Part shown: positions 8,776-17,491 of the stretch, piece after piece
Layout: each line of letters opens with the position of its first letter
Numbering within the stretch: the first letter of the stretch is position 1
NCBI GenBank assembly: GCA_958410215.1
Contig: CATYOF010000010.1
Span: 1-64,000, forward strand
Origin: an uncultured Cryptobacterium sp.
Lineage (GTDB): Bacteria; Actinomycetota; Coriobacteriia; Coriobacteriales; Eggerthellaceae
Direction: 5' to 3'
Length of the DNA: 64,000 nt
Notes under the pieces: model-generated
What the model was told of the DNA's origin: nothing
Databases searched by the model: none
The model's input: the letters and a program-made list of their open reading frames with translations, nothing else
Program-made: the position numbers and the translations under genes

Positions 8776-10032
8776 TTAATACTTGGTCATCTGATTACGA
8801 TAAAGCAAGTCTATTCCTTTATCATCCTGAACATGGACTTCGTTGAACAGCCGCTCGGTAATTGAATCTAATTCCTCCCGATTCGGTGCAGTAATGTAAT
8901 AACGCACCGCATAAGGCTTCGCTCCAACACCATGCTTAATATTCTCGCCAGGTTGATAATAAGGAAGGATCTGCCTAATATTTTCTATACCACTCGGAGC
9001 AAAAACCTTTTCTACTGTACCTTCATATCCGTGAAAATACAGTCCCGCACTGCAGGTAGTGAAAAACGGCGAATGGTTCGCGAGCTTTTTGCGTAATACC
9101 TCATCATCGTATACATAGTCAATAAGAAGCTCTTCTATAGATAAACCACTGGCAAGCGTTACTAACTCGTGCTCATAACCAAATAAGCGGCCTGCACACT
9201 CGCAAACCTGAATGCCTTCTTCAGGTTTGTAGAAGAATTGCATAGACAAAGGACCTGAGGTCATGCCAACATACTTGGCAACCTTTGTTAAGATTGCACG
9301 TGCATCTTCATAAACAGCATCAATCAAGCGGCTAGGATAAGCGCACCTGCTTACATGGGGAATCGCATTGGGAATTTCAACGGATTTTTCCCTATCCGCA
9401 ATGCTCAGAACCTGCGGCTCGCCGTCAACAAGCCAAGTCATCATATTGAACTCAAAGCCATCGTTGTATTCTTCTGCAAGAATATAATCAAAATCCGAAT
9501 AAGACGTTATTTCGTCAAAATGTTCTTCGATTTCGCTAAGAGAATCAAACTTATAAATGCCCCTCGATCCGTATCCATTTACTGGCTTAACCACACAAGG
9601 CAAGCCAATTTTTTCGAGATCAGAAGCAAGAGTTTCTTTATGAAGAATTGTTGAACTTGGGAAAGGAATTTCTAGCTCGGAAAACATTTCCTTCATGCGT
9701 GTTTTTTCACGAAGAGTCGCAAATCTTTCTGGCGTGCTGTAGCAAGGTAATCCTGCTTTGTCTGCAATGTTCACTAAGCATTCCGCAAGCAAATCGGAAA
9801 ACGAAGCAATAATGCCATCAACCTGCTCGTCTTTGCACATTTGCGCAATAGCGTCCGTATTCCTAACATCAATGGTATAGCTTTTGTCTGCCACTTTCTT
9901 TGCTGGACCATTTTCATAGCCATCGCAAACAATGACGTATATTCCTCGTCGCTGAGCAACTTTCACCAATTCGATGAACTCATCCATGGAACCTAAGATT
10001 ACCAGGCGATGTCTTCCTTGCTCTTTTGACAC
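8776..10032 (-). CDS. ATP-grasp ligase (carboxylate-amine/thiol ligase superfamily)
   Basis: The first 110 or so residues form a Rossmann-like pre-ATP-grasp domain (RLVILGSMDEF). The ATP-grasp core follows, with the nucleotide-binding VVKPVNGYGSRGIY at about residues 145-158 and the acidic metal-binding region MQFFYKPEEGIQVCECAGR. The family activates a carboxylate as acyl phosphate and joins it to an amine. The GTG at 10032 (VSKEQG) is chosen because AAAGGA lies seven bases before it. Its neighbours are sugar transferases, an aminotransferase and an amino acid transporter, so amide attachment of an amino acid to an amino sugar is a reasonable hypothesis. It could instead make a small peptide-like substituent. 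Confidence 0.82.
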   Translation of the reverse strand: MSKEQGRHRLVILGSMDEFIELVKVAQRRGIYVIVCDGYENGPAKKVADKSYTIDVRNTDAIAQMCKDEQVDGIIASFSDLLAECLVNIADKAGLPCYSTPERFATLREKTRMKEMFSELEIPFPSSTILHKETLASDLEKIGLPCVVKPVNGYGSRGIYKFDSLSEIEEHFDEITSYSDFDYILAEEYNDGFEFNMMTWLVDGEPQVLSIADREKSVEIPNAIPHVSRCAYPSRLIDAVYEDARAILTKVAKYVGMTSGPLSMQFFYKPEEGIQVCECAGRLFGYEHELVTLASGLSIEELLIDYVYDDEVLRKKLANHSPFFTTCSAGLYFHGYEGTVEKVFAPSGIENIRQILPYYQPGENIKHGVGAKPYAVRYYITAPNREELDSITERLFNEVHVQDDKGIDLLYRNQMTKY

Positions 10033-10175
10033 TGCGTGTTCCTTTCCACCATGCTGCACAATGTTGAATTTAACTAGATTTACCAGTAAATAATTATGCC
10101 GTTAACTTTACGTTCAAGCTTAATTCTTTACTCTGGCATGTCGCTTATGTTTAAACGTATTTTCCTGAGATTGAC

Positions 10176-11156
10176 TTATCTTTTTGGCTTTTCTGCAAAA
10201 GGAGAATCGTCCCCAACAACATCACGCAAAATATATTGAGGTGCCTTATTGATGGTCATAAACAATCTTCCCAAATATTCACCAACAAGACCAAGAAACA
10301 TAACAATGATGCCCGAACAAACCAGCATAGTTACCATCAAAGAACTCCAGCCTTGTTGAATAGAAGGGTCAGTAATTCGCTGAATAGCCAAGAACAACGC
10401 TCCTAGCAAGCCTAGACCACCCAAAATTGCACCAATGACTGCCGCAAACCTAAGAGGAGCCATCGAAAAGTTAAGCACCGTAGACCAAAGTCGAATTAAA
10501 CTTTTTAAGTTGTAACCCGAAACTCCCACTTCTCGATCAAAATGCTTAACAGACACATTAACCATGCGGTTAGTGACGCGGAACAATAAGCCCTGTATAT
10601 ATACGTAGGGGCCATCGTATTCTGTAACTTCTTTTGCTACAAAATCCCTCATAAGCAAAAAGTTACTAGGCTCAATTTCTTTAGGTCGTTTCGTTAAAAC
10701 GCGCATACTCCAAACCGTAAAGCGAGAACCAAGCTTGCGCCACCATGACTCACGATGATCAGGAAACGTGGCAAATACCACATCTACACCATCAGTCATC
10801 GCATCTAGGAGCTTAATGCACTGTGACGGATGAGTTTGCATGTCGTCATCCATAAGCATAACTAAATCGCCTGTTGTATGGCGAAGTCCTGCCATAATCG
10901 CGCTATGCTGACCAAAATTTCTTGCAAGGTTTACTCCAATAACCTTGCTATCTTCTTCATGAAGCTTTTTTATTTCTTCAAAGGTACCATCCGTAGACCC
11001 ATCGTTAGACAAAACAAATTCATAATCATAGCCCGCTTTAACTAATTCTTCTCTGGTTAGACGAACTACTTTCCCAATAGTTTTTTCTGAATAGTAACAA
11101 GGAATTACTACAGATACTTTCTGACGATTGCTTGGGTTTGTTGTTTCCGCTTCCAT
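10176..11156 (-). CDS. GT2 polyprenyl-phosphate glycosyltransferase (ArnC/DPM1-like)
   Basis: A 326-residue family 2 glycosyltransferase. The GT-A domain shows VVIPCYYSEKTI, LSNDGSTDGT and the metal-binding DDDMQTHP. Two transmembrane helices near residues 235-260 and 270-295 are followed by GEYLGRLF. This layout is that of dolichyl/undecaprenyl-phosphate sugar transferases such as ArnC and GtrB, which load one sugar onto undecaprenyl phosphate at the inner membrane face. AGGAG sits five bases before the ATG at 11156. Together with the DegT aminotransferase gene 131 bases upstream and the EamA pair downstream, it suggests a lipid-linked amino sugar. Confidence 0.88.
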   Translation of the reverse strand: MEAETTNPSNRQKVSVVIPCYYSEKTIGKVVRLTREELVKAGYDYEFVLSNDGSTDGTFEEIKKLHEEDSKVIGVNLARNFGQHSAIMAGLRHTTGDLVMLMDDDMQTHPSQCIKLLDAMTDGVDVVFATFPDHRESWWRKLGSRFTVWSMRVLTKRPKEIEPSNFLLMRDFVAKEVTEYDGPYVYIQGLLFRVTNRMVNVSVKHFDREVGVSGYNLKSLIRLWSTVLNFSMAPLRFAAVIGAILGGLGLLGALFLAIQRITDPSIQQGWSSLMVTMLVCSGIIVMFLGLVGEYLGRLFMTINKAPQYILRDVVGDDSPFAEKPKR

Positions 11157-11287
11157 TTTTCTCCTGGCTGTATAGACAATTTTGATGTATTAATTTCAGA
11201 AGATGCACCGAACTAAAACGATATATGCTTCCTTCGCGATTTTTATACTTGCTTATAAATGACTAGTATTGCCACTGCTATTACCGT

Positions 11288-12421
11288 TTATTTTTTGCTA
11301 TAAAACTCCACGACTGCCGCGATAACTTTAGATATATCCGAATCTTTCATGTTGTAATACATGGGCAAACGAACTAGTTTTTCGCTTTCGGATGTAGTCA
11401 CTTCATCTTCTCCATCAAAACGACCGAAACGCATACCCGCTGGCGAAGAATGCAATGGGATGTAATGGAAAGTAGGAACAATGTCGTTTTCTTTAAGAAA
11501 CGAAATGAATTCGGTACGCTCTTCAAGGCTTCGACACTTTAAATAAAACATATGCGCATTATGCACGCATTCTTCAGGAATGGTAGGCAGCTTCACTAAG
11601 CCCTTTTCTTCCAGCTCTTTAAACGCATCATAGTACGTATGCCAACTAGCAAGTCGATTGTCGTTTATTTCGTCTGCAACTTCTAACTGGCCCCATAAAT
11701 AAGCAGCGTTCATATCGCTAGGCAAATAGCTACTCCCGTAATCTACCCAAGTGTATTTATCTACTTGGCCGCGGAAGAAACGAGAACGATTAGTGCCTTT
11801 CTCGCGAATAATTTCAGCTCGATCGTTGTATTCTTCGTTGTTTATTATCAGGGCGCCACCTTCGCCCATGGAATAATTTTTTGTTTCATGGAAGGAGAAG
11901 CAGCCGAAATCTCCAATAGTGCCCAGAGCTTTACCTTTATATGAGCTCATAACACCCTGGGCGGCATCTTCTACAACTTTCAGATTGTGACGCTTTGCAA
12001 TATCCATAATGGTATCCATTTCACACGCCACACCAGCATAATGGACGGGAACTATTACGCGAGTTTTGTCGGTGATTGCTGCTTCAATTTTGTTCTCATC
12101 GATATTCATGGTGTCTGGACGAACATCAACAAAAACCAACTTCGCACCAACAAGCACAAATGCGGTTGCTGTAGTCGAAAAAGTGAAGCTTGGCAGAATA
12201 ACTTCATCACCAGGCTGCAGGTCGCAAAGAATTGCAGCCATTTCCAACGCTGTAGTGCCACTTGTAGTGAGAAGCGCCTTCTGGCAAGGCAAGTTTTCTT
12301 CTAACCAAGTGTGACATTTTTTAGTAAAGGGACCATCGCCGCAAATTTTATGGTTTTCTACCGCCTGTTTCACGTATTTGAGTTCCGTTCCTACATAAGG
12401 GGGAACGTTAAATGGAATCAT
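11288..12421 (-). CDS. DegT/DnrJ/EryC1 sugar aminotransferase (WecE/RffA-like)
   Basis: A 377-residue PLP-dependent aminotransferase of the DegT family. It opens with MIPFNVPPYVGTELKY, which closely resembles the start of WecE (dTDP-4-amino-4,6-dideoxygalactose transaminase), and this fixes the start at 12421, preceded by AGAAGG. SGTTALEMA, EDAAQGV and SFHETKN, with the PLP lysine at about residue 180, are the expected active-site motifs. The product would be an NDP-4-amino-sugar. It sits among glycosyltransferases and upstream of the ArnC-like gene in the operon, so it is the most likely source of an amino sugar in the polymer. Confidence 0.87.
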   Translation of the reverse strand: MIPFNVPPYVGTELKYVKQAVENHKICGDGPFTKKCHTWLEENLPCQKALLTTSGTTALEMAAILCDLQPGDEVILPSFTFSTTATAFVLVGAKLVFVDVRPDTMNIDENKIEAAITDKTRVIVPVHYAGVACEMDTIMDIAKRHNLKVVEDAAQGVMSSYKGKALGTIGDFGCFSFHETKNYSMGEGGALIINNEEYNDRAEIIREKGTNRSRFFRGQVDKYTWVDYGSSYLPSDMNAAYLWGQLEVADEINDNRLASWHTYYDAFKELEEKGLVKLPTIPEECVHNAHMFYLKCRSLEERTEFISFLKENDIVPTFHYIPLHSSPAGMRFGRFDGEDEVTTSESEKLVRLPMYYNMKDSDISKVIAAVVEFYSKK

Positions 12422-12700
12422 TTCGACACCTTCTAGCAATCTGGAATGCTCAGACTTTTGGCACTGCGTCTTTTAGGGAGGCAGCACACCTTAAATCCAA
12501 GCTTTGTCCAACTATTTCTTTATGTGCGTCTATATACAAGCACACCAAATTCAGCGCGCTCGTCAAGACCTTTAAATAATAGTTGATTATGTACAAAAAC
12601 GACAGAAGGGAACGCGGCAGAATATCGGCCTTCAGTATATCCAAGAACTTATACGAATATGTAACTACTATGCTTTGCGGTGCTCCATTGTTGCCGTTCC
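12422..12700. other. Intergenic gap inside the polysaccharide operon
   Basis: These 279 bases separate two co-directional genes. A 64-codon minus-strand reading frame here (12450-12644) has no ribosome binding site or recognisable motif and is not called. I see no convincing terminator hairpin, so readthrough is possible. Confidence 0.4.
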
Positions 12701-13798
12701 TTACTTGTCGCCAATAGACAAACTTCCTCTTCCTCGATGAAATAAATCAAGAATTTGATTCTTTTTTGCTGCCGCATAAATAAGAGCCAATTCTAGCCGC
12801 GTCCATTTTTTTCTGGCGAATATCAAAAAAACCTTGCTTGGAACAGTAAGACTTTCCGTAGGCATATTTGCAAATAAATCAATGAATACGCTGGTAAAAT
12901 TGAGTTTTCTTGCAATAGAATACTTTTCACTCCAAGGAATAGAGTCATCAGTTACTAACCGCAACAAACTTCCAACAAACGTATTGAAAATTCTTAGCTG
13001 AGTTTTTTGGAATAAGTTTTTGTTGCTGCACGTATATGCAAGCAACTTTTCGCACTTGCTTACAGGATCGTGATAACGGTGCACCGTAGAAAGGGGATTT
13101 TTTAAATAAAAGTAGTATTCCGTAGTTGTTATCGCACAACTATCTGCCCTTCGAAATGCATCAAGGTTGAAGAATAAGTCCTCGCTGTAAGTAACCCTCT
13201 CAGAGAGAAATGCGATATTGTTAGCTTTTACTAAGTCATTTCGATAAAGGTATGTACACGAAGACCAAGGGAGAATTTCTTCAAGAGGTTCCTCGACAAC
13301 CCCTCCGATCAAGGCCGATACCAAAACCGACTCGATAGCCTCCTTATTGAAATTCTTAACACTCCGAAGCCGTTGATTTGCAAGCTGGTTAACAAAACTA
13401 TCGAAATTGTTTTTTAAGAGCTCATCCTCATTTATTTCTTTAAGCCTGCAGCCAACAATGTCGTAATCGCCCGCACCTGCCAAGGAAAACAAGTCCTCAA
13501 ACATGTATTCCGAAATCATATCGTCTGCATCTACGAAAGCGAGATATGTACCAGTTGCTTTTTTAATCCCCGCATTGCGCGATAAACCCTGGCCAACGTT
13601 ACTTGAATTGCAAATAACGTATACATTGCTATATCTTGACTGGTACTCTTTGCAGACCTGCAGAGAGCTATCTGCGGAATAATCATCTATCAAAATTACT
13701 TCTAAGCTTGGTTTTTGACGCAAAACGCTATCAATACAGCGCCCGAGCGTTTTTTCTGCATTATAAACAGGGATTATTACTGAAATATCTACCGACAT
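12701..13798 (-). CDS. GT2 family glycosyltransferase
   Basis: A 365-residue GT-A fold transferase. SVIIPVYNAEKTLGRCID at the N terminus, LIDDYSADSS, the donor-site GQGLSRNAG and the metal-binding VDADD are seen. It is a close paralog of the enzyme at 19124 (both contain YNAEKT, GRC-DSVL, GQGLSRN and a YYFY.NP.STVH block), so the two arose by duplication and probably add related sugars. ATG at 13798 follows GAAAGAGGAACG and overlaps the upstream Fe-S protein gene by 10 bases. Residues 120-160 look variable and Leu-rich. Acceptor and donor are unknown. Confidence 0.85.
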   Translation of the reverse strand: MSVDISVIIPVYNAEKTLGRCIDSVLRQKPSLEVILIDDYSADSSLQVCKEYQSRYSNVYVICNSSNVGQGLSRNAGIKKATGTYLAFVDADDMISEYMFEDLFSLAGAGDYDIVGCRLKEINEDELLKNNFDSFVNQLANQRLRSVKNFNKEAIESVLVSALIGGVVEEPLEEILPWSSCTYLYRNDLVKANNIAFLSERVTYSEDLFFNLDAFRRADSCAITTTEYYFYLKNPLSTVHRYHDPVSKCEKLLAYTCSNKNLFQKTQLRIFNTFVGSLLRLVTDDSIPWSEKYSIARKLNFTSVFIDLFANMPTESLTVPSKVFLIFARKKWTRLELALIYAAAKKNQILDLFHRGRGSLSIGDK

Positions 13799-15135
13799 CG
13801 TTCCTCTTTCCCTTCGTTTTCACGCAAGAAATCGGCAGAACCTTCTTGTTTGGTCTTAAAATCACATGACCTTATGCACTTCATGCATCCCATGCATAAA
13901 CTCGAAATAATATGTGGATACATAAACCCTTTAGAATCAGCCCTCATTTCTATCGCTCCTTGAGGGCATAAGACCATACATGCCGTACAGCCACAACACT
14001 CATTAGGATTATTAAACAATTGGGGAGCTTTGACATTCAAAGGCTTTTTCTGTTTTTCACAAACAACGCGGGCTGCAGCTACCTGGCAGGGAGTGCCTGT
14101 AAACAACACATTTCTACCAGCATTTATGTCTTCGTTTACTTTTTCTAAAGAGTCACCCAGATCACTTTGCGAGTATTTTGAGCCCATACAACAAACAACT
14201 TCATCCATGGTTTTACAGCGAATATGTTGAACGTTAAGGTTTTCGTCAAACGCGCAGCCGTATACGACTCCACCTTGATTAATGACAGTTTGAGCCAGAG
14301 CATAAAATACTCCACCTGAAGAGCTTTGCTTTCTTATTGCTTCACTAGTATGTTTTGCGGCATAAGCTAGAGGGGCGTTCCACTGCCCAAACGTCTCGCT
14401 ATATTCGTTACCCTCTTCAGAGTTGCCTATGCCTTTGCATACTTCTTTTGTCTCATTGTTTCTAACCTTGCTATTAATACTAGCTTTTGCTTTTAGTGCC
14501 GATATAAACAGATGGGAAGCCGAGGACACTATTCGTCGTACTGGCTCGATAGATTTTTTGCATCCTAGAAATCCAAGGGATTTACAAGTCTCCTCAAAAC
14601 CAACCTTGTCGTAAACTTTCCAAAAAACGTTTTGTCTGTCGCCTTCAGGCTGTTTAAACAACATAGGCTGTGCCGCATTAGCAACATCCAATGCTGATGT
14701 TTTATGCAACACAAGATATTCCTTTGCTTGATCTAGTAAGGCTAGACCCTGCCTATCGTTTACCAAAATACACGATACTCCCCATTCGTCTTTAAACTCA
14801 GGAAGCACCTTTTCAACGCCCCAGTAATCTCCAATAGTTATATTGCCTGGACGCTCAAGAGAATGATATTTGCATTGATAACAGCTTTCCCTGGTTAAAT
14901 AGTGATACCAAAGATGGCTCCATAGGTTTGCTTCTAACGTGTCCTGCTCTATCGTTCCGTCTTTGTAAACAACTTTTGCTCCTTCGCGCGTTTTGAGCCC
15001 AAACCCACGATGGATATACTGCTTCAGTACCTTACCCGAACGCTTTTCTAGCAGAGAAATGTAGTCATGAAACGCCGCAGGAGATGCAACGCCATAGCAA
15101 ATCAAATCACAGGTATATAGTATTCCTTTGCTCAT
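13789..15135 (-). CDS. FrhB/FdhB-like Fe-S flavoprotein with reversed domain order
   Basis: The 448-residue product belongs to the coenzyme F420 hydrogenase/dehydrogenase beta-subunit group found beside pyruvyl transferases in many polysaccharide loci. Usual members read ferredoxin, FrhB N domain, FrhB C domain. Here the order is the opposite: residues 1-190 are FrhB C-like (CDLICYGVASP, SCYQCKYH at about 81, GNITIGDYWGV); residues 250-360 are FrhB N-like (RKQSSSGGVFYALA, GSKYSQSDLGD, FTGTPCQVA); two 4Fe-4S clusters come last (CCGCTACMVLCP at about 375, CMGCMKCIRSCD at about 411). ATG at 15135 overlaps the previous stop as ATGA and has GGAGAGG upstream; a longer reading from 15252 would overlap the neighbour by 120 bases. 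All motifs appear intact, so a working rearranged protein is likely. Function may be redox modification of a glycan. Confidence 0.82.
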   Translation of the reverse strand: MSKGILYTCDLICYGVASPAAFHDYISLLEKRSGKVLKQYIHRGFGLKTREGAKVVYKDGTIEQDTLEANLWSHLWYHYLTRESCYQCKYHSLERPGNITIGDYWGVEKVLPEFKDEWGVSCILVNDRQGLALLDQAKEYLVLHKTSALDVANAAQPMLFKQPEGDRQNVFWKVYDKVGFEETCKSLGFLGCKKSIEPVRRIVSSASHLFISALKAKASINSKVRNNETKEVCKGIGNSEEGNEYSETFGQWNAPLAYAAKHTSEAIRKQSSSGGVFYALAQTVINQGGVVYGCAFDENLNVQHIRCKTMDEVVCCMGSKYSQSDLGDSLEKVNEDINAGRNVLFTGTPCQVAAARVVCEKQKKPLNVKAPQLFNNPNECCGCTACMVLCPQGAIEMRADSKGFMYPHIISSLCMGCMKCIRSCDFKTKQEGSADFLRENEGKEERCR

Positions 15136-16280
15136 ACCTGCCTCTCCTTTCGAGCAACGGCACATTTTTCTAAACCGTGCTGCAAAAACAAAAGAGACCG
15201 CTGGCGTTCTGTTTCGATTCGCCTTCTTATAGCGGAATAATCCATAGAGCACAAAGACGTTTGATCGGAGATTTCCCTGTTTTCGGTCTTTGTAATTTTT
15301 GCCAGCGATAGCAATCGAGAGTTTTTAGTATTTCCACCATCGACCAGCGAAAAATAAACATCTTTTTCCAAAGCAAGCGCCAAAGCATACCCATGAAAAG
15401 AGCTCGTCACCACGAGGCTGGCATGCTGCATCAGGAAGAGAAATTCTTCCAAAGAAACAAAGGAAACATCTTTACCACAGTTAATAAAAGGAAGACCACG
15501 ATAACCGCTTATAAGTACTATGTTTAAACCTCTTTGTTTTGCTACGCGCTTTGCAAAGGAGATAGTTTTTGATCGCTCGGCAGCAATATAGACAAATACA
15601 TATCCCTGGTCTAGCTCAGCAAATTGCAAAATACTGTCTCGAGCTGAACCCGACGCAGCTACCGTTTTCCAGTCACTTTTTCGAAACAACAACGTAGGGT
15701 CTAAAACAACCGAGGAATCAAAACCTGACAGAGTTCTCACTAGAATGCTTCCTTCTGTTTCACGAACTCCAATACAATCAAAATCAGCTAGCGCTTCACC
15801 GCATTGTTTTGCCAAGTTGCTTGGAAATGATTCATAGCCAAAGCTCGCTGCATACGCTATTTTGCATGTTTGTGAAGAATCGATCTGCGAAAGAAAATAG
15901 GTCATATCGCCACCAGTAATAATGGGATTCCACACCTGATCACTGCCGACAATAACAGCATCGTATTCGTTTTCGATATCCGCCTGAGTTTCAACCGATG
16001 AACCTATTAGCTCATATTTTTCGTTAAAAGAATTGAAGGCTTTTTTTCGACGCGAGAAAGCCTTTGCGGTTACTAATCGAAATACAGAACCAACAGGATT
16101 TGTTATCGTCTCCGACAAATGCGGTAACCGCGGATTTTCATACTCCGTTACCGAAGGATTTTTGTAATCAATAAGTTCAGCGCTGTATCCCAATTTGTGC
16201 ACCGTGCCACATAAAGCAAAAGCCTGAAGCGCTGCACCATAATTATTCGCGTTTTGAAAAGTAAGAATTCCGACTTTCAT
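15132..16280 (-). CDS. Polysaccharide pyruvyl transferase family protein
   Basis: A 382-residue protein of the PS_pyruv_trans family (CsaB/WcaK/EpsI-like), which transfers pyruvate ketals from phosphoenolpyruvate to glycans. Visible features are the N-terminal GILTFQNANNYGAALQAFAL, IVGSDQVWNP, and the C-terminal ASLVVTSSFHGYALALAL with the conserved SSFHG. Its ATG shares a base with the stop of the upstream transferase (TAATG), and its stop overlaps the FrhB-like gene (ATGA), so the three are translated as a block. Pairing of pyruvyl-transferase-like and FrhB-like proteins is common in such loci. Some family members are not true pyruvyl transferases. Confidence 0.88.
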   Translation of the reverse strand: MKVGILTFQNANNYGAALQAFALCGTVHKLGYSAELIDYKNPSVTEYENPRLPHLSETITNPVGSVFRLVTAKAFSRRKKAFNSFNEKYELIGSSVETQADIENEYDAVIVGSDQVWNPIITGGDMTYFLSQIDSSQTCKIAYAASFGYESFPSNLAKQCGEALADFDCIGVRETEGSILVRTLSGFDSSVVLDPTLLFRKSDWKTVAASGSARDSILQFAELDQGYVFVYIAAERSKTISFAKRVAKQRGLNIVLISGYRGLPFINCGKDVSFVSLEEFLFLMQHASLVVTSSFHGYALALALEKDVYFSLVDGGNTKNSRLLSLAKITKTENREISDQTSLCSMDYSAIRRRIETERQRSLLFLQHGLEKCAVARKERQV

Positions 16281-17491
16281 TATTTACCAATCCTTAATGA
16301 CTGTTTGTCTGTTTGTTGTGAAATAAGTGTTTCGGATTGGTGCTTCAGTCCTCCCGGATCGCCGTTCTCCCTTTTCAAAGTTCTGCTTTGTTTTCTTTTC
16401 AGGGTGCTATTGATCCTCGTAAAAGTGCTTTTCGCCTTTTCAAAAGCAGGAGCGATCTTCGGTAAAGCACCCCCGAGATGAAGACGACATAAAAGCGTAA
16501 TTACTTCTCGGGCAAAAGAACGCCCTTGCAACTGGTCAAGTTGCCTTTTGGCTTTATTCATACCTTGTGTTTCACCAAATTCAGCACATAGAACAAAACG
16601 TCTTGGCAAGAATTTCTTGTCTATATATCGCTCATAAAGTTCATGCTCTTCTTTCGGCATTGGAATGGCGCGAATTACTTTATGGAGCAGATCTTCAAAT
16701 TCGTGAATTCTTTCAATTTGCGCCTCAAAAGAAGTAAAGCTGTTGGAATGACTTCCTTCACGTACAACATAGGCAACAAGGGACTCATTGATAAAACTAC
16801 AACGATAGCAATACGCTAGAGGAAGAAGCAATTGATAATATTGACCTGCTGGACTTTCAACTATCCGCCGTCCTCCTAAAGCAGTAAACAAAGCTTCCGT
16901 CCGCGCAAGATATGCAATATCCAAGCAATAAACACCCTTATCTCGGATGAGTGAATCGAAAATCCAAGGGTTCGAGGTATCGGAAACTTTATCAGTTGAA
17001 ACAACCTTGTTGAGATTTCCCTCGTGGACTCGATTTACCTGACAGCAAACAAAACCTGCTTCAGGATGAGCATGTAAATAGCTCACTTTCTTCTCTAGGT
17101 TGTCGGGATACATAAGATCATCGCTATCAGGCCATGTTATAAACTCCCCTGTCACCTCGGGTAATCCACGATTAATAGCCGCAGCTTGGCCTTTGTTTTC
17201 CTGGTGGATACAAACAAGCCGAATACCTTGTTCTTCCAGCTTTTCTTTATATGAAAGCGCCAAAGAATAGGTTGCATCAGTTGACCCATCGTCAACCAAA
17301 ACAACTTCGATTGGTCTATAAGTTTGCACAAGGATGCCTTCAAAATATCGATCGAGAAAAGATTCGCCGTTATAGCAAGGAGTTACCACGCTTACGAGCC
17401 CTGGAGTGAATTGGTCAGCGTTTTTATTCTTTGTTGTCGCGTTCGCAACCATTTCCACTTTCACGTTTGCGCTTGCATTTTGCATACTCAT
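16280..17491 (-). CDS. GT2 family glycosyltransferase with basic C-terminal tail
   Basis: A 403-residue GT-A transferase. It shows SVVTPCYNGESFLDRYFEG near residue 35, LVDDGSTDAT, GQAAAINRG and the metal-binding TWPDSDD. Residues 330-400 form a Lys/Arg-rich tail without recognised domain. ATG at 17491 overlaps the flippase stop as ATGA, and an AGGAAGGGG site precedes it; a TTG at 17497 is a less likely start. It lies between flippase and pyruvyl transferase genes. Donor sugar unknown. Confidence 0.85.
   Translation of the reverse strand: MSMQNASANVKVEMVANATTKNKNADQFTPGLVSVVTPCYNGESFLDRYFEGILVQTYRPIEVVLVDDGSTDATYSLALSYKEKLEEQGIRLVCIHQENKGQAAAINRGLPEVTGEFITWPDSDDLMYPDNLEKKVSYLHAHPEAGFVCCQVNRVHEGNLNKVVSTDKVSDTSNPWIFDSLIRDKGVYCLDIAYLARTEALFTALGGRRIVESPAGQYYQLLLPLAYCYRCSFINESLVAYVVREGSHSNSFTSFEAQIERIHEFEDLLHKVIRAIPMPKEEHELYERYIDKKFLPRRFVLCAEFGETQGMNKAKRQLDQLQGRSFAREVITLLCRLHLGGALPKIAPAFEKAKSTFTRINSTLKRKQSRTLKRENGDPGGLKHQSETLISQQTDKQSLRIGK

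Noticed and set aside
12450..12644. 64-codon minus-strand frame between glycosyltransferase and aminotransferase genes
   Set aside because: No ribosome binding site, no motif, atypical composition.
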